A stretch of 64,000 nt of DNA from positions 27,175-91,174 of the forward strand of contig JAFQEJ010000021.1 of assembly GCA_017399105.1 (NCBI GenBank), read 5' to 3'. The translations under genes and the position numbers were made by a program. The stretch's first letter is position 1. The number at the start of each line of letters is the position of its first letter. The stretch is from Clostridia bacterium. GTDB lineage: Bacteria > Bacillota > Clostridia > Oscillospirales > CAG-272. Below, piece after piece: positions 41,559-48,646 of the stretch. The notes under the pieces were generated by a model, which worked only from the letters and a program-made list of their open reading frames with translations, made no database searches and had not been told where the DNA came from.

Positions 41559-42485
41559 ATGATAGGTAGGCATGTCGGCGGCATTACGCCGATCCTCAGC
41601 TTAGACGAATATGAGAAGATTGATGCACGAAATGCAGCAGCCGGACGGGTGTTGACAGCATTTCGTGTCGGTGAACATCTGCATTGCTGTGAGTTTGCCG
41701 ATATAACCGATGATCCGCTTCATTTTCGTTGTTACATGAAGAATCAGCGGGAATTCTGCGCATATAAACCTGTCTCCGAGTACGCGCTCTTTCCCGGACT
41801 TCTCAGGCAGGGTTTCAAGATGCTTTCGGGCGGTTTTCTTCCTCATACAGAGGAAGCCGATCACGCGTATATGACGAAGCTGCTTTTCGATTCTGTTGAA
41901 GCAGATTCACAGGCGAAGTATCATCCCGATGCCGAAAAGCTCGGAGACGCCATGGCAAAGCTCTGCTTCATTCTGATGATGGATATGCAGCAGGGAGAAA
42001 GCGTGGATGTAATGGCACTGTTGTCACAGCTGCGCAGACGAATGATTGAGCTCTTCCGGCACTTCCGCTGCTCAATCCGAATCGATACGGTTGAGCTTGA
42101 TCGGAATGAAATCTATCCCATTCTGCCGGTACTCTGGCTCGCACTGCTTACCAATACAGCAATTCTGCTGCTGCATGCATCGAAAAACAGCCGCGTAGAG
42201 CTTCAGTTGTGGGAGGAAAACAGAATCCTGCATGCCGATCTGACCTCTGATGGCTCAGCGGAACTGCTCCGCAGCATTGCGCCGCTGGAACTTGCCTTCA
42301 ACCGCATCATGGCAGAGCGCAGCGGTATGGGGTTGACGCTGACCGAAGCGTCGGGAAGGTCTGTCCTCTGTCTGACGCAGAAGCTTTGCATCGGAAGAGA
42401 ACTGGTGCTTCATACTCCCATGCAGTTTGAGGAGATGCGCAGAAATATGCTTCTTGCCGAATTCGACCGTCTGATAGGGCTGTAA
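41559..42485 (+). CDS. Protein with degenerate histidine-kinase-like C-terminus
   Basis: A 308-residue cytoplasmic protein not confidently recognised. The C-terminal part has the strand order of a HATPase domain: LPVLWLALLTNTAILLLHAS in place of the N box, SRVELQLWEENRILHADLTS like the following strand pair with the D-x-G box, then AERSGMGLTLTEASG like the G2 box. The usual catalytic Asn of the N box and clear G1 glycines are not evident, so catalysis is doubtful. The middle helix pair (residues about 105-190) could be a dimerisation bundle without a phospho-His. The start at 41559 follows ACGGGAGGG. It has its own promoter and terminator and no response regulator next to it. Confidence 0.55.
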   Translation: MIGRHVGGITPILSLDEYEKIDARNAAAGRVLTAFRVGEHLHCCEFADITDDPLHFRCYMKNQREFCAYKPVSEYALFPGLLRQGFKMLSGGFLPHTEEADHAYMTKLLFDSVEADSQAKYHPDAEKLGDAMAKLCFILMMDMQQGESVDVMALLSQLRRRMIELFRHFRCSIRIDTVELDRNEIYPILPVLWLALLTNTAILLLHASKNSRVELQLWEENRILHADLTSDGSAELLRSIAPLELAFNRIMAERSGMGLTLTEASGRSVLCLTQKLCIGRELVLHTPMQFEEMRRNMLLAEFDRLIGL

Positions 42486-42524
42486 AAACGAAACTGTCGG
42501 CATAGTCCGTGGATGATAAAAGTT

Positions 42525-42558
42525 AAGCCGATCCGTGAATGCTCACAGGTCGGCTTTT
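42525..42558 (+). terminator. Intrinsic terminator after the kinase-like gene
   Basis: Stem AAGCCGATCCGTGA / TCACAGGTCGGCTT with one mispair and a 4-base loop, followed by TT. Confidence 0.75.
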
Positions 42559-42639
42559 CCTCGTGCAGGCATGTATGACAGAGCGCATGTATAAAAGGGT
42601 GTTATGATTTTCACCGGTTCGGAATGGATCAAATCAATC

Positions 42640-42801
42640 CTATTTGGAGAAATGACTGAATGCGACAGCATAGCAAAGACCAACGCCCAAACCTCCTAAA
42701 ACTCCTACAATTACATTGTTCATAGAAATACCAAAACAAAGACCTACACCTGCACCTATACACAAGCCGCTTACTATTCTCAAAATTTTTTCTTTCTTCA
42801 T
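42640..42801 (-). CDS. 53-residue glycine-rich small membrane protein
   Basis: A short frame below usual gene-calling limits. The product has a basic start (MKKEKILRIVSG), then two hydrophobic, glycine-spaced helices (LCIGAGVGLCFGIS and VIVGVLGGLGVGLCYAVAFS) with glycine-zipper periodicity. An AAAGGA site lies 11 bases before the ATG. It starts only 5 bases after the stop of the XRE/membrane regulator gene and is surely co-transcribed with it. The pairing suggests that the two act together at the membrane, perhaps as sensor and effector. Function unknown. Confidence 0.65.
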   Translation of the reverse strand: MKKEKILRIVSGLCIGAGVGLCFGISMNNVIVGVLGGLGVGLCYAVAFSHFSK

Positions 42802-42806
42802 CCGAG

Positions 42807-43274
42807 TTAATGTCCTTTCTTAAAACTCTTTATGATTGCGATAACACCTACCACTATAATACTAAAACCAAATCCGGACAAACATCCCGAAATAAAGTCA
42901 TTGAGATGTGAACCGTCAAATAATGATGCCAAAACTAAGGAGATAAGACCAACAGCTGCCAAAATCGCGCCAATTGCATAAGTATAGTTATTCTCAAGCT
43001 TCTGTATTTTGCAAAGTAAGGATTTAACTTGATCTTCATCATAGACTCGTATGCTGTTTGGTTCTTTTTCTTCTCCGTCCAACAGCTCAGCAAGTGTAAT
43101 ATCCAGTTCTTTGCATAGCAATTCAATGATGGAATAATCCGGCATGCATTTTCCGTTTTCCCATTTTGAAATGGTCTTGTTGGATACGCCCAGTCGTTCT
43201 GCAAGCTGCTCCTGCGTGAGATTTTTCTCTCTTCGTTTTATGCCTATAAAATTTCCTATGTTGTGTTGGTTCAT
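42807..43274 (-). CDS. XRE-family regulator with C-terminal transmembrane helices
   Basis: A 155-residue protein: an N-terminal Cro/C1-type helix-turn-helix (NFIGIKRREKNLTQEQLAER, then LGVSNKTISKWENGKCMPDY), a charged linker, and two hydrophobic helices (about residues 95-145; YAIGAILAAVGLISLVLASL and SGFGFSIIVVGVIAIIKSF). Membrane-anchored HTH proteins of this design sense envelope state. The ATG at 43274 follows AAAGGAG; a longer upstream frame lacks support. The palindrome AGTAATATTACT lies 19 bases upstream as a candidate autoregulatory site. A 53-residue membrane protein gene follows directly. Confidence 0.85.
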   Translation of the reverse strand: MNQHNIGNFIGIKRREKNLTQEQLAERLGVSNKTISKWENGKCMPDYSIIELLCKELDITLAELLDGEEKEPNSIRVYDEDQVKSLLCKIQKLENNYTYAIGAILAAVGLISLVLASLFDGSHLNDFISGCLSGFGFSIIVVGVIAIIKSFKKGH

Positions 43275-43292
43275 AATAATCTCCTTTGTAAC

Positions 43293-43304
43293 AGTAATAT
43301 TACT
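43293..43304. promoter_or_regulatory. Palindrome AGTAATATTACT upstream of the XRE gene
   Basis: A perfect 12-base palindrome just upstream of the ribosome site of the XRE gene. Position and symmetry suit an autoregulatory operator; no binding data. Confidence 0.35.
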
Positions 43305-43370
43305 ACTTTTTCGGAATTTTCCCATCCCCCATTGGGAGAATTTGAGTGGAATGTGTACAATGAAGAATAC

Positions 43371-43405
43371 TGGGCTGTCGTAAATAGAACAATTACAACA
43401 GCCCA
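43371..43405. repeat. Imperfect inverted repeat in an intergenic region
   Basis: TGGGCTGTCGTAA at 43371 pairs with TTACAACAGCCCA ending at 43405 with one G-T/C-A difference and a 9-base loop. No T tract follows on either strand. It lies in the roughly 316-base gap 43275-43590, which otherwise holds the palindrome, a terminator at 43535 and no gene. It may be a remnant of a mobile repeat. Confidence 0.4.
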
Positions 43406-43534
43406 GCCATAAATTTTCGATTTTGTAGAGCAAACGCAATGCCCGGAGAATGATGAAGCATGTAATTGCGATATCATGCTGTTCTTCGTTTTTTGTTCTT
43501 CCGTTCTCAGACTGCAAGCGAAACAGTCATACAA

Positions 43535-43570
43535 AAACCGGCACAACCTATCATACTGCTGTGCCGGTTT
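43535..43570 (-). terminator. Intrinsic terminator after the 43591 gene
   Basis: Stem AAACCGGCAC / GTGCCGGTTT with a 16-base loop; T-rich on the minus-strand 3' side (TTTTTGTATG). Confidence 0.7.
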
Positions 43571-43590
43571 ACTGTTTCTGTTTATTTACA

Positions 43591-44526
43591 TTATTTCTTT
43601 GTTGTTTTCTTTGCCTTCGGTGGATGTGCGGCTTCGTAGAGCGCGCGTTTCTCGGCATCCTTCTTTCTCTGACGGAGAATGGGGAGGACGATGACAGCGG
43701 CAAGCAGAACCACAATCAGTAAGAAGATGAGGTAGTCCACTGCTGCGGGAACGCTCTCACCGAAGAGAATAGAGGTTCTGACCCGTTTGTAGGTGGAGGA
43801 GGTGACAATGGCACTCTCACCGTTGTATTCGGTGATGGCAGCACCCGATTTGTCCTCGATTGCCATATCCTTGACAGTCAGCTTAACAGAAGATGAGAGT
43901 GCCGGGCCGTTTGCTGTGATATCCAGCGCACATGCCTTGACGCTCAGCTCGTTGTAGGAGTAAATACCGGAGTTTGCGGTGATGCCGCAGTTGGCAAGGC
44001 TCAGCCTTGTGCCGTACAGCGCATAGCCGTCGGTGTTTGCAACATTGATATCCATCTTGCCGCCCGAAACGGTGAAGGGAACATACTCGCTTCTGATACC
44101 GCAGCTTTCGGCATTGATCACATAGTTACCGTCGTAAATGATAACCTTGGCAGTCTGATTGTTGGAAAGGTTGATCATGCCCACCTCAGCCTCAAGCTTG
44201 AGTGTGCCGCTTCCCTTTATGATCGCACTGCCGTCAAAGGTGAGCGCACCCTTCTTTGCCTTGATGGAGCAGTTGCCCTGAATCACAACCGTAGCACCGT
44301 GAGGTAGCTTGAAGCCGTAGTCCTCTTCGGTATCCTGCTTGTAATTGGTGAGGGTGAGTACATCGTTGATGTTATCCCAGTTATAGCCGTCGCCTCGCTC
44401 GTTCTTGCGGACATTGGAGAGGTCAACGGTGGTGGTGATGGTCTCAGCCGATACCGCGAAGGAAATCGAGGTCAGCAGCAGGATGACGGTGATCAGCGCC
44501 ATATAAATTCTTGCATGTCGTCTCAT
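43591..44526 (-). CDS. Secreted, membrane-anchored carbohydrate-binding-like beta-helix protein
   Basis: A 311-residue surface protein: signal peptide (LITVILLLTSISFAVSA), then a repetitive strand-turn domain (about 30-240; for example GATVVIQGNCSIKAKKGALT, VIIYDGNYVINAESCGIRSE, YALYGTRLSLANCGITANSG) resembling the right-handed beta-helix of Cthe_2159-type polysaccharide-binding proteins, then one transmembrane helix (YLIFLLIVVLLAAVIVLPIL) and a basic Lys/Thr tail. The anchor design resembles that of the frameshifted protein at 11174. It lies 132 bases downstream of the M56-M23 gene with no terminator between, so it may belong to the BlaI-controlled operon. Ligand unknown. Confidence 0.75.
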   Translation of the reverse strand: MRRHARIYMALITVILLLTSISFAVSAETITTTVDLSNVRKNERGDGYNWDNINDVLTLTNYKQDTEEDYGFKLPHGATVVIQGNCSIKAKKGALTFDGSAIIKGSGTLKLEAEVGMINLSNNQTAKVIIYDGNYVINAESCGIRSEYVPFTVSGGKMDINVANTDGYALYGTRLSLANCGITANSGIYSYNELSVKACALDITANGPALSSSVKLTVKDMAIEDKSGAAITEYNGESAIVTSSTYKRVRTSILFGESVPAAVDYLIFLLIVVLLAAVIVLPILRQRKKDAEKRALYEAAHPPKAKKTTKK

Positions 44527-44658
44527 ATTTTATCTACCTACAGTTTTCTCATTGTATTTAAAATATGATAGCATTGTAATATAGACGCAGTTTGACTGAA
44601 GTGTGAACAAATTCCATATCTTATCTGATTTTTTGGAACAGATTTCTTCACATAAGCT

Positions 44659-47600
44659 TTATTCGATCAGCGTGAAGCTTCCGTTTTGCTCCCATTTGGC
44701 GCGCTGAATCTCCTCGGTAACATATTCGAAGGTGTTGGTATCCAGATTGTGGAGATACCAGCCGTCATTGATGCCGTCATTACTGTTTTCGGCTTCCGGG
44801 AGATAGATCAGCTGAAGCCTGCAGTTGTTTGTATAGGCGGAGGCATAAATGCAGTCCTTACTCGGGGAAAATTCGCCCATCATGTGCCGGAGCGAAGGAG
44901 GTCGCTGACTGCCGTCGGCATTTTGACTGTATCGGTCGGTTCGGATGAGCGACGGATGGTCGTAGAGAATTGCCATTCCGTCAGCGGTGGTCAGCAGATC
45001 CTCAATGCGCCAGGTGACACTGTCCTGTCTTGTTACGATGCAGTCAATCTCATATCCCGCCGACAGATCCACACGCTCGGTCAGCTCCAGGCTGCTGACA
45101 ATCCGATCTGCATCAATATCGCGCACGCCCACCACATAGCCGCTGTGCAGATCGATGATAGAGGAAATCTCGCGGTGTTCCTCCGGCTTGTGCGTGATGA
45201 CAGCGAGGTCGTCGCTGAGGATATAGAGCTCCAGATCATCTCTGTCGGGCTTTTGCGAGAATCTGATGCAGTTTGTACGCAGCGCAGGAGTCCCGTAGTA
45301 GTTGCCGTAATACCAGATCGAGCCGTTTGTGCCGCGGAGTACCAACCTGTTGCCCTCGGATACATAAGAGAGCTCCCACACCTCGCTGTTTGATGGGAAG
45401 ATGATGTCGGGTGTCACAATTCTGTCGGAAGCTTCGGTTCGCGTTACACCTGCGGGAAGGCTCAGTCCCTCAAAAGCAAGCGGATCAATCTGACTGCCAT
45501 TTGCCCGAATCTCAAAGTGCAGATGCTCACCCGCGGCATCGCCCGTTCTGCCAACAAGTGCGATCACATCGCCTGCTTTCACATCGTCGCCACCCTTCAC
45601 AAGCAGCTTGCTGCAATGGGCATAACCAGTCGAAATTCCGCCGCCGTGGTCGATGACAATATAATTACCGTAGCTGGGATGATATTCCGCTGTCGTCACC
45701 TTACCGCTGCTCGAAGCGAAGATTTTTTCCTCAAGCCCGGCGGCAAGATCAATTCCTGTGTGGAAATAAGATGCATTGTTGTTCGTCATCCAGCCATAGG
45801 GCAGATTCACCGTTGTGTGCGACTGCTCCAGCGGCCAGGTCAGCGGGACATTTGTGAAGATGCTCGATAGCTCGCCCTGATCACCTGCTATTGCCGATGC
45901 TTTTTCGCTCACCGGAATCAGGCAGAATTCAGCATAAGCAAAGGTGCGCTCCACCTGCATATAGCTGCCGTCATCCTGCATATCGCGTTTCGTGGTCAGG
46001 TAAAAGAGATTTTCTTCAGCTCTATAAGCAAGTCCGAAAAATTCCTCCTTGGGAAAAGTATTGATAAGCGCCTGCTTGAGATCGAAGGAAATCATGTTAT
46101 GATCCCGAATGTCGGTGATGCTGCAGTTTGAGTCGTAGTCCCAATAGAAAATTTCATAGGAACCGTCCATATCCGCATCATGCAGTCGGTGATGTCCGTA
46201 ATCGGCAATCAAGTGTGCCTGATCACCCATCAGAATGAAAAAGGACGCGGTATTTTTAATATTATCGGTATCATATCCGACCGAGAAGGCTTCGTATCCC
46301 AGCAGATTTTCAATGCGGATGAGAGAAGTATCGGTATTTCCGAAGCCGCACTCGATGCGCTTGAAGACCGTATGACTGCCGCTCTCAGGCGTATAGGTCA
46401 GATACATATCAGAGCCGCCGTAGGGATCGGTATAAACCTCAACCACACCGCCGCTCAGCGCAAGGCTGTTGTTCTTCACATAGCCGCCCGGCAGAAAAGT
46501 GATATTTTCTACTGACGGGAGTCCGTAAGGAACACCCGCGCCGAGAGTGATCGTGTTATCGGACAGATGTCCCTTTTTCAACTCTTCGCGCAGCTGATTG
46601 GCCTGTTCCTGCAGCGCAGAAAGCTGTTCCTTGAGCGCGGCGTTGATCTGCGCTTCCTCATTTAGCTGACTGCGAAGCGCGGCATTCATCTGTGCTTCTT
46701 CCTTCAACTTCTGACGGTAGACCTCATCTTGAAGATCTGCAAGATTTTGATCGTTCAAATCCTCATCAATCGGCTCCCCCGCAGCACATCCGACAATACT
46801 GCCGCTCACAAGCACCAGTGCCAATACAGCCACAAGGATTGCAATACCGCGTTTTCTCTTTTTCATATTCATAATCCCTCCGAAGCGGGTTTTGAGCATA
46901 TCCACAGAGCTGTGGAAATGGGTGGTCAGATTGCTGTTTAAAATCAGTACGCCGCTGTTTCTGCCATTTCGCAGCAGACCTACCAGAATCATGCCGTAAT
47001 CACTGCGTTCCTTCTCCGACTTGCCATCGAGCACAATCTCATCGCAGGCAAGCTCCATGGCAAGCTCGCATTCTCTTGCAGCAGCATGCACCGCCGGATG
47101 CCAGAACCAGAAAATCCGCGCGGCGAGGATAAGCAGCTTAGTCATAATATCACCGCGGCTGTAGTGAGCAAGCTCATGGGAGAGCACAGCGTTCATGGCT
47201 TCATGGGGCAGATCAGGGGTGATGTAAATGGTGGGACGCAGAATTCCGCAGAGCAGTGGTGTCCTTGTCATATGGCTCACATAGAGCAGCGGAGCGCGCT
47301 TGATAGTTTTCTCTGCACACAGCTCGCGGTAAAGTGCAGTTACCTCATCATCAGCCAGACTTCGGCTTCTGCACAGTCTGCGGGAAAAAATCATATGCGA
47401 TGCCAGCATGGATACGCCATATGCAATGCTTCCCCCAATCCAAAGGACGCGCAGAAGAGAGGGCAGATCAATCTTCGAAAGCGGTGATACAGCCTCGGAC
47501 TGCGGAGCTGATGCGGGTGCCGCTTCTGTCGGTATCTCCGGTATTGCGGCATTTTCAGCAGACTCCTGCACCGTTGTGCCGAGGATTGCAGGAAATTGCG

Positions 47601-47865
47601 GTGTCGCGGTGTCAGGGGCGCTTGTAACAGGCATTTGATCTGCCGCAGCTTGATTGACTGTCGGCTGACTCGGTACAATCTCCGCTTCGGGCAGACGGAA
47701 TCCCACATCAAAGAGCGACGGAGGCAGCAGCAATCGCAGAAAAATCATGCACCATACGGCAGCCTGCCAGCCGGCACGGATTCTGCCTTGGGTCAGCTTC
47801 AGGATGAATGCGGTCAGTGCGATGACTGCCGTCATGATCAGTGCAAAAATCAGATATGCAGTCAT
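44659..47865 (-). CDS. BlaR1/M56-type sensor metalloprotease fused to an M23 peptidase
   Basis: A 1068-residue membrane protein. Residues 1-300 are an M56 (BlaR1/MecR1) domain: helices near 3-25, 33-50 and 140-160, the zinc motif SHELAHYSRGD (His230, His234) and ECELAMELACDEIVLD with the downstream Glu. A further helix at 339-358 leads outside. Residues 375-430 form a coiled coil of repeated EEAQMNAALRSQL-like units. An unknown region follows, then an M23/LytM peptidase at about 690-795 (FHTGIDLAAG, SYGNYIVIDHGGG, GEHLHFEIRANG, all zinc and catalytic residues present) and about 270 C-terminal residues not recognised. The penicillin-binding sensor of BlaR1 is absent. It starts 2 bases after blaI. 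Probably couples wall sensing to wall hydrolysis and BlaI removal. Confidence 0.88.
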   Translation of the reverse strand: MTAYLIFALIMTAVIALTAFILKLTQGRIRAGWQAAVWCMIFLRLLLPPSLFDVGFRLPEAEIVPSQPTVNQAAADQMPVTSAPDTATPQFPAILGTTVQESAENAAIPEIPTEAAPASAPQSEAVSPLSKIDLPSLLRVLWIGGSIAYGVSMLASHMIFSRRLCRSRSLADDEVTALYRELCAEKTIKRAPLLYVSHMTRTPLLCGILRPTIYITPDLPHEAMNAVLSHELAHYSRGDIMTKLLILAARIFWFWHPAVHAAARECELAMELACDEIVLDGKSEKERSDYGMILVGLLRNGRNSGVLILNSNLTTHFHSSVDMLKTRFGGIMNMKKRKRGIAILVAVLALVLVSGSIVGCAAGEPIDEDLNDQNLADLQDEVYRQKLKEEAQMNAALRSQLNEEAQINAALKEQLSALQEQANQLREELKKGHLSDNTITLGAGVPYGLPSVENITFLPGGYVKNNSLALSGGVVEVYTDPYGGSDMYLTYTPESGSHTVFKRIECGFGNTDTSLIRIENLLGYEAFSVGYDTDNIKNTASFFILMGDQAHLIADYGHHRLHDADMDGSYEIFYWDYDSNCSITDIRDHNMISFDLKQALINTFPKEEFFGLAYRAEENLFYLTTKRDMQDDGSYMQVERTFAYAEFCLIPVSEKASAIAGDQGELSSIFTNVPLTWPLEQSHTTVNLPYGWMTNNNASYFHTGIDLAAGLEEKIFASSSGKVTTAEYHPSYGNYIVIDHGGGISTGYAHCSKLLVKGGDDVKAGDVIALVGRTGDAAGEHLHFEIRANGSQIDPLAFEGLSLPAGVTRTEASDRIVTPDIIFPSNSEVWELSYVSEGNRLVLRGTNGSIWYYGNYYGTPALRTNCIRFSQKPDRDDLELYILSDDLAVITHKPEEHREISSIIDLHSGYVVGVRDIDADRIVSSLELTERVDLSAGYEIDCIVTRQDSVTWRIEDLLTTADGMAILYDHPSLIRTDRYSQNADGSQRPPSLRHMMGEFSPSKDCIYASAYTNNCRLQLIYLPEAENSNDGINDGWYLHNLDTNTFEYVTEEIQRAKWEQNGSFTLIE

Positions 47866-47867
47866 GG

Positions 47868-48263
47868 TCAGTCACCCTTTTTATGCTTCAGGATGGCTTC
47901 GATTTCAGCCAGATCCTCCTCACCGATGGCGCCGCTGTCCATGAGCGATGCCATGAGCGTCTGCCACCTTCCGCGGCAGAGACGGTTGACGAAATTCTCC
48001 GACTCGGCGGCGCGATATTCCTCCTCACTCACCAGCGGTGTGATAATTTTATAGGCGCGGCGATCCTCCGAAAAGTCGATTTTTACAAAGCCCGCGTCAC
48101 ACAGTCTCTCAAGCAGACTGTGAATGGTGGTCTTGGTGCAGGGACGAATCTGCTGCATGTCCTCGAAAATTTCGATAATCTTCATCGGACGCTCTCGCTT
48201 CCAGAGCACAAGCATAATGTCAAGCTCTGCATCGGGAATGCGGCGAAGCTCTTTCTTTTCCAT
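47868..48263 (-). CDS. BlaI/MecI-family repressor
   Basis: A 131-residue dimeric winged-helix repressor. The N-terminal DNA-binding region reads RRIPDAELDIMLVLWKRERP and CTKTTIHSLLERLCDAGFVK, followed by the wing FSEDRRAYKIITPLVSEEEY; the helical C-terminal half is the dimer and cleavage region (RLCRGRWQTLMASLMDSG). The start at 48263 follows AGGAGG. It is the first gene of an operon with the M56-M23 fusion (2-base gap), matching blaI-blaR1 logic in which M56 proteolysis relieves repression. Two imperfect palindromes upstream are its likely operators. Confidence 0.93.
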   Translation of the reverse strand: MEKKELRRIPDAELDIMLVLWKRERPMKIIEIFEDMQQIRPCTKTTIHSLLERLCDAGFVKIDFSEDRRAYKIITPLVSEEEYRAAESENFVNRLCRGRWQTLMASLMDSGAIGEEDLAEIEAILKHKKGD

Positions 48264-48294
48264 AATGATACCTCCTTGTAGGTTTGAAACGGTT

Positions 48295-48346
48295 TATCGG
48301 CAAGTGTCGATAATTAATATTAGCATGATTGTCGGCAAATGTCAAT
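48295..48346. promoter_or_regulatory. Paired BlaI-type operators
   Basis: Two imperfect palindromes: TATCGGCAAGTGTCGATA (48295-48312) and ATTGTCGGCAAATGTCAAT (48328-48346). They share TCGGCAARTGTCRAT and their CA-NN-TG centres are 35 bases apart. BlaI sites elsewhere are TACA-NN-TGTA, so the core CA/TG spacing is kept with different outer bases. Confidence 0.65.
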
Positions 48347-48412
48347 AGTTTGGACGAAAGTTTTTTTTAGAAGTTCCGCTATGGGAAAAAATGACTATAA
48401 CCGTTCTCTCCC

Positions 48413-48441
48413 TTGCAAAGCGGTTTATGCCATGATAAAAT
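48413..48441 (+). promoter_or_regulatory. Predicted promoter of the leader-ORF / ATPase unit
   Basis: TTGCAA, 17-base spacer, TAAAAT. Transcripts would start near 48448 and carry a leader of about 200 bases before the ATPase gene. Confidence 0.6.
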
Positions 48442-48492
48442 AATCACGACCAAACAAAACTGCGGCGACAGCCCGAAAGGAGTGTGATCAAC

Positions 48493-48546
48493 ATGAGAAT
48501 TAAATTTCCGATCACAGACAAGCTCCGCGCTGCGCCCATTCGATAG
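48493..48546 (+). CDS. 17-residue leader peptide
   Basis: A tiny frame encoding MRIKFPITDKLRAAPIR with an excellent AAAGGAG site 10 bases before its ATG, better placed than that of the large gene downstream. It is followed 22 bases later by an intrinsic terminator and then by the ABC-class ATPase gene. The layout promoter, short ORF, terminator, structural gene is that of an attenuator, although no run of one amino acid points to the signal. Alternatively it is a small independent peptide gene. Confidence 0.5.
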   Translation: MRIKFPITDKLRAAPIR

Positions 48547-48568
48547 AACGCAGTTATATGCTATGTAT

Positions 48569-48607
48569 GCGGCATGTCCGATGACGGATGTGCCGCTTTT
48601 TGTTTTG
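48569..48607 (+). terminator. Intrinsic terminator inside the ATPase leader
   Basis: A 12-bp stem GCGGCATGTCCG / CGGATGTGCCGC (two G-T pairs) with loop ATGA, followed by TTTTTGTTTT. It stands between the predicted promoter and the ATPase gene, so it must be read through or bypassed. Confidence 0.8.
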
Positions 48608-48646
48608 TAATCACTCTATGCGATTTTGAAAGGATGTGATAGCCAT

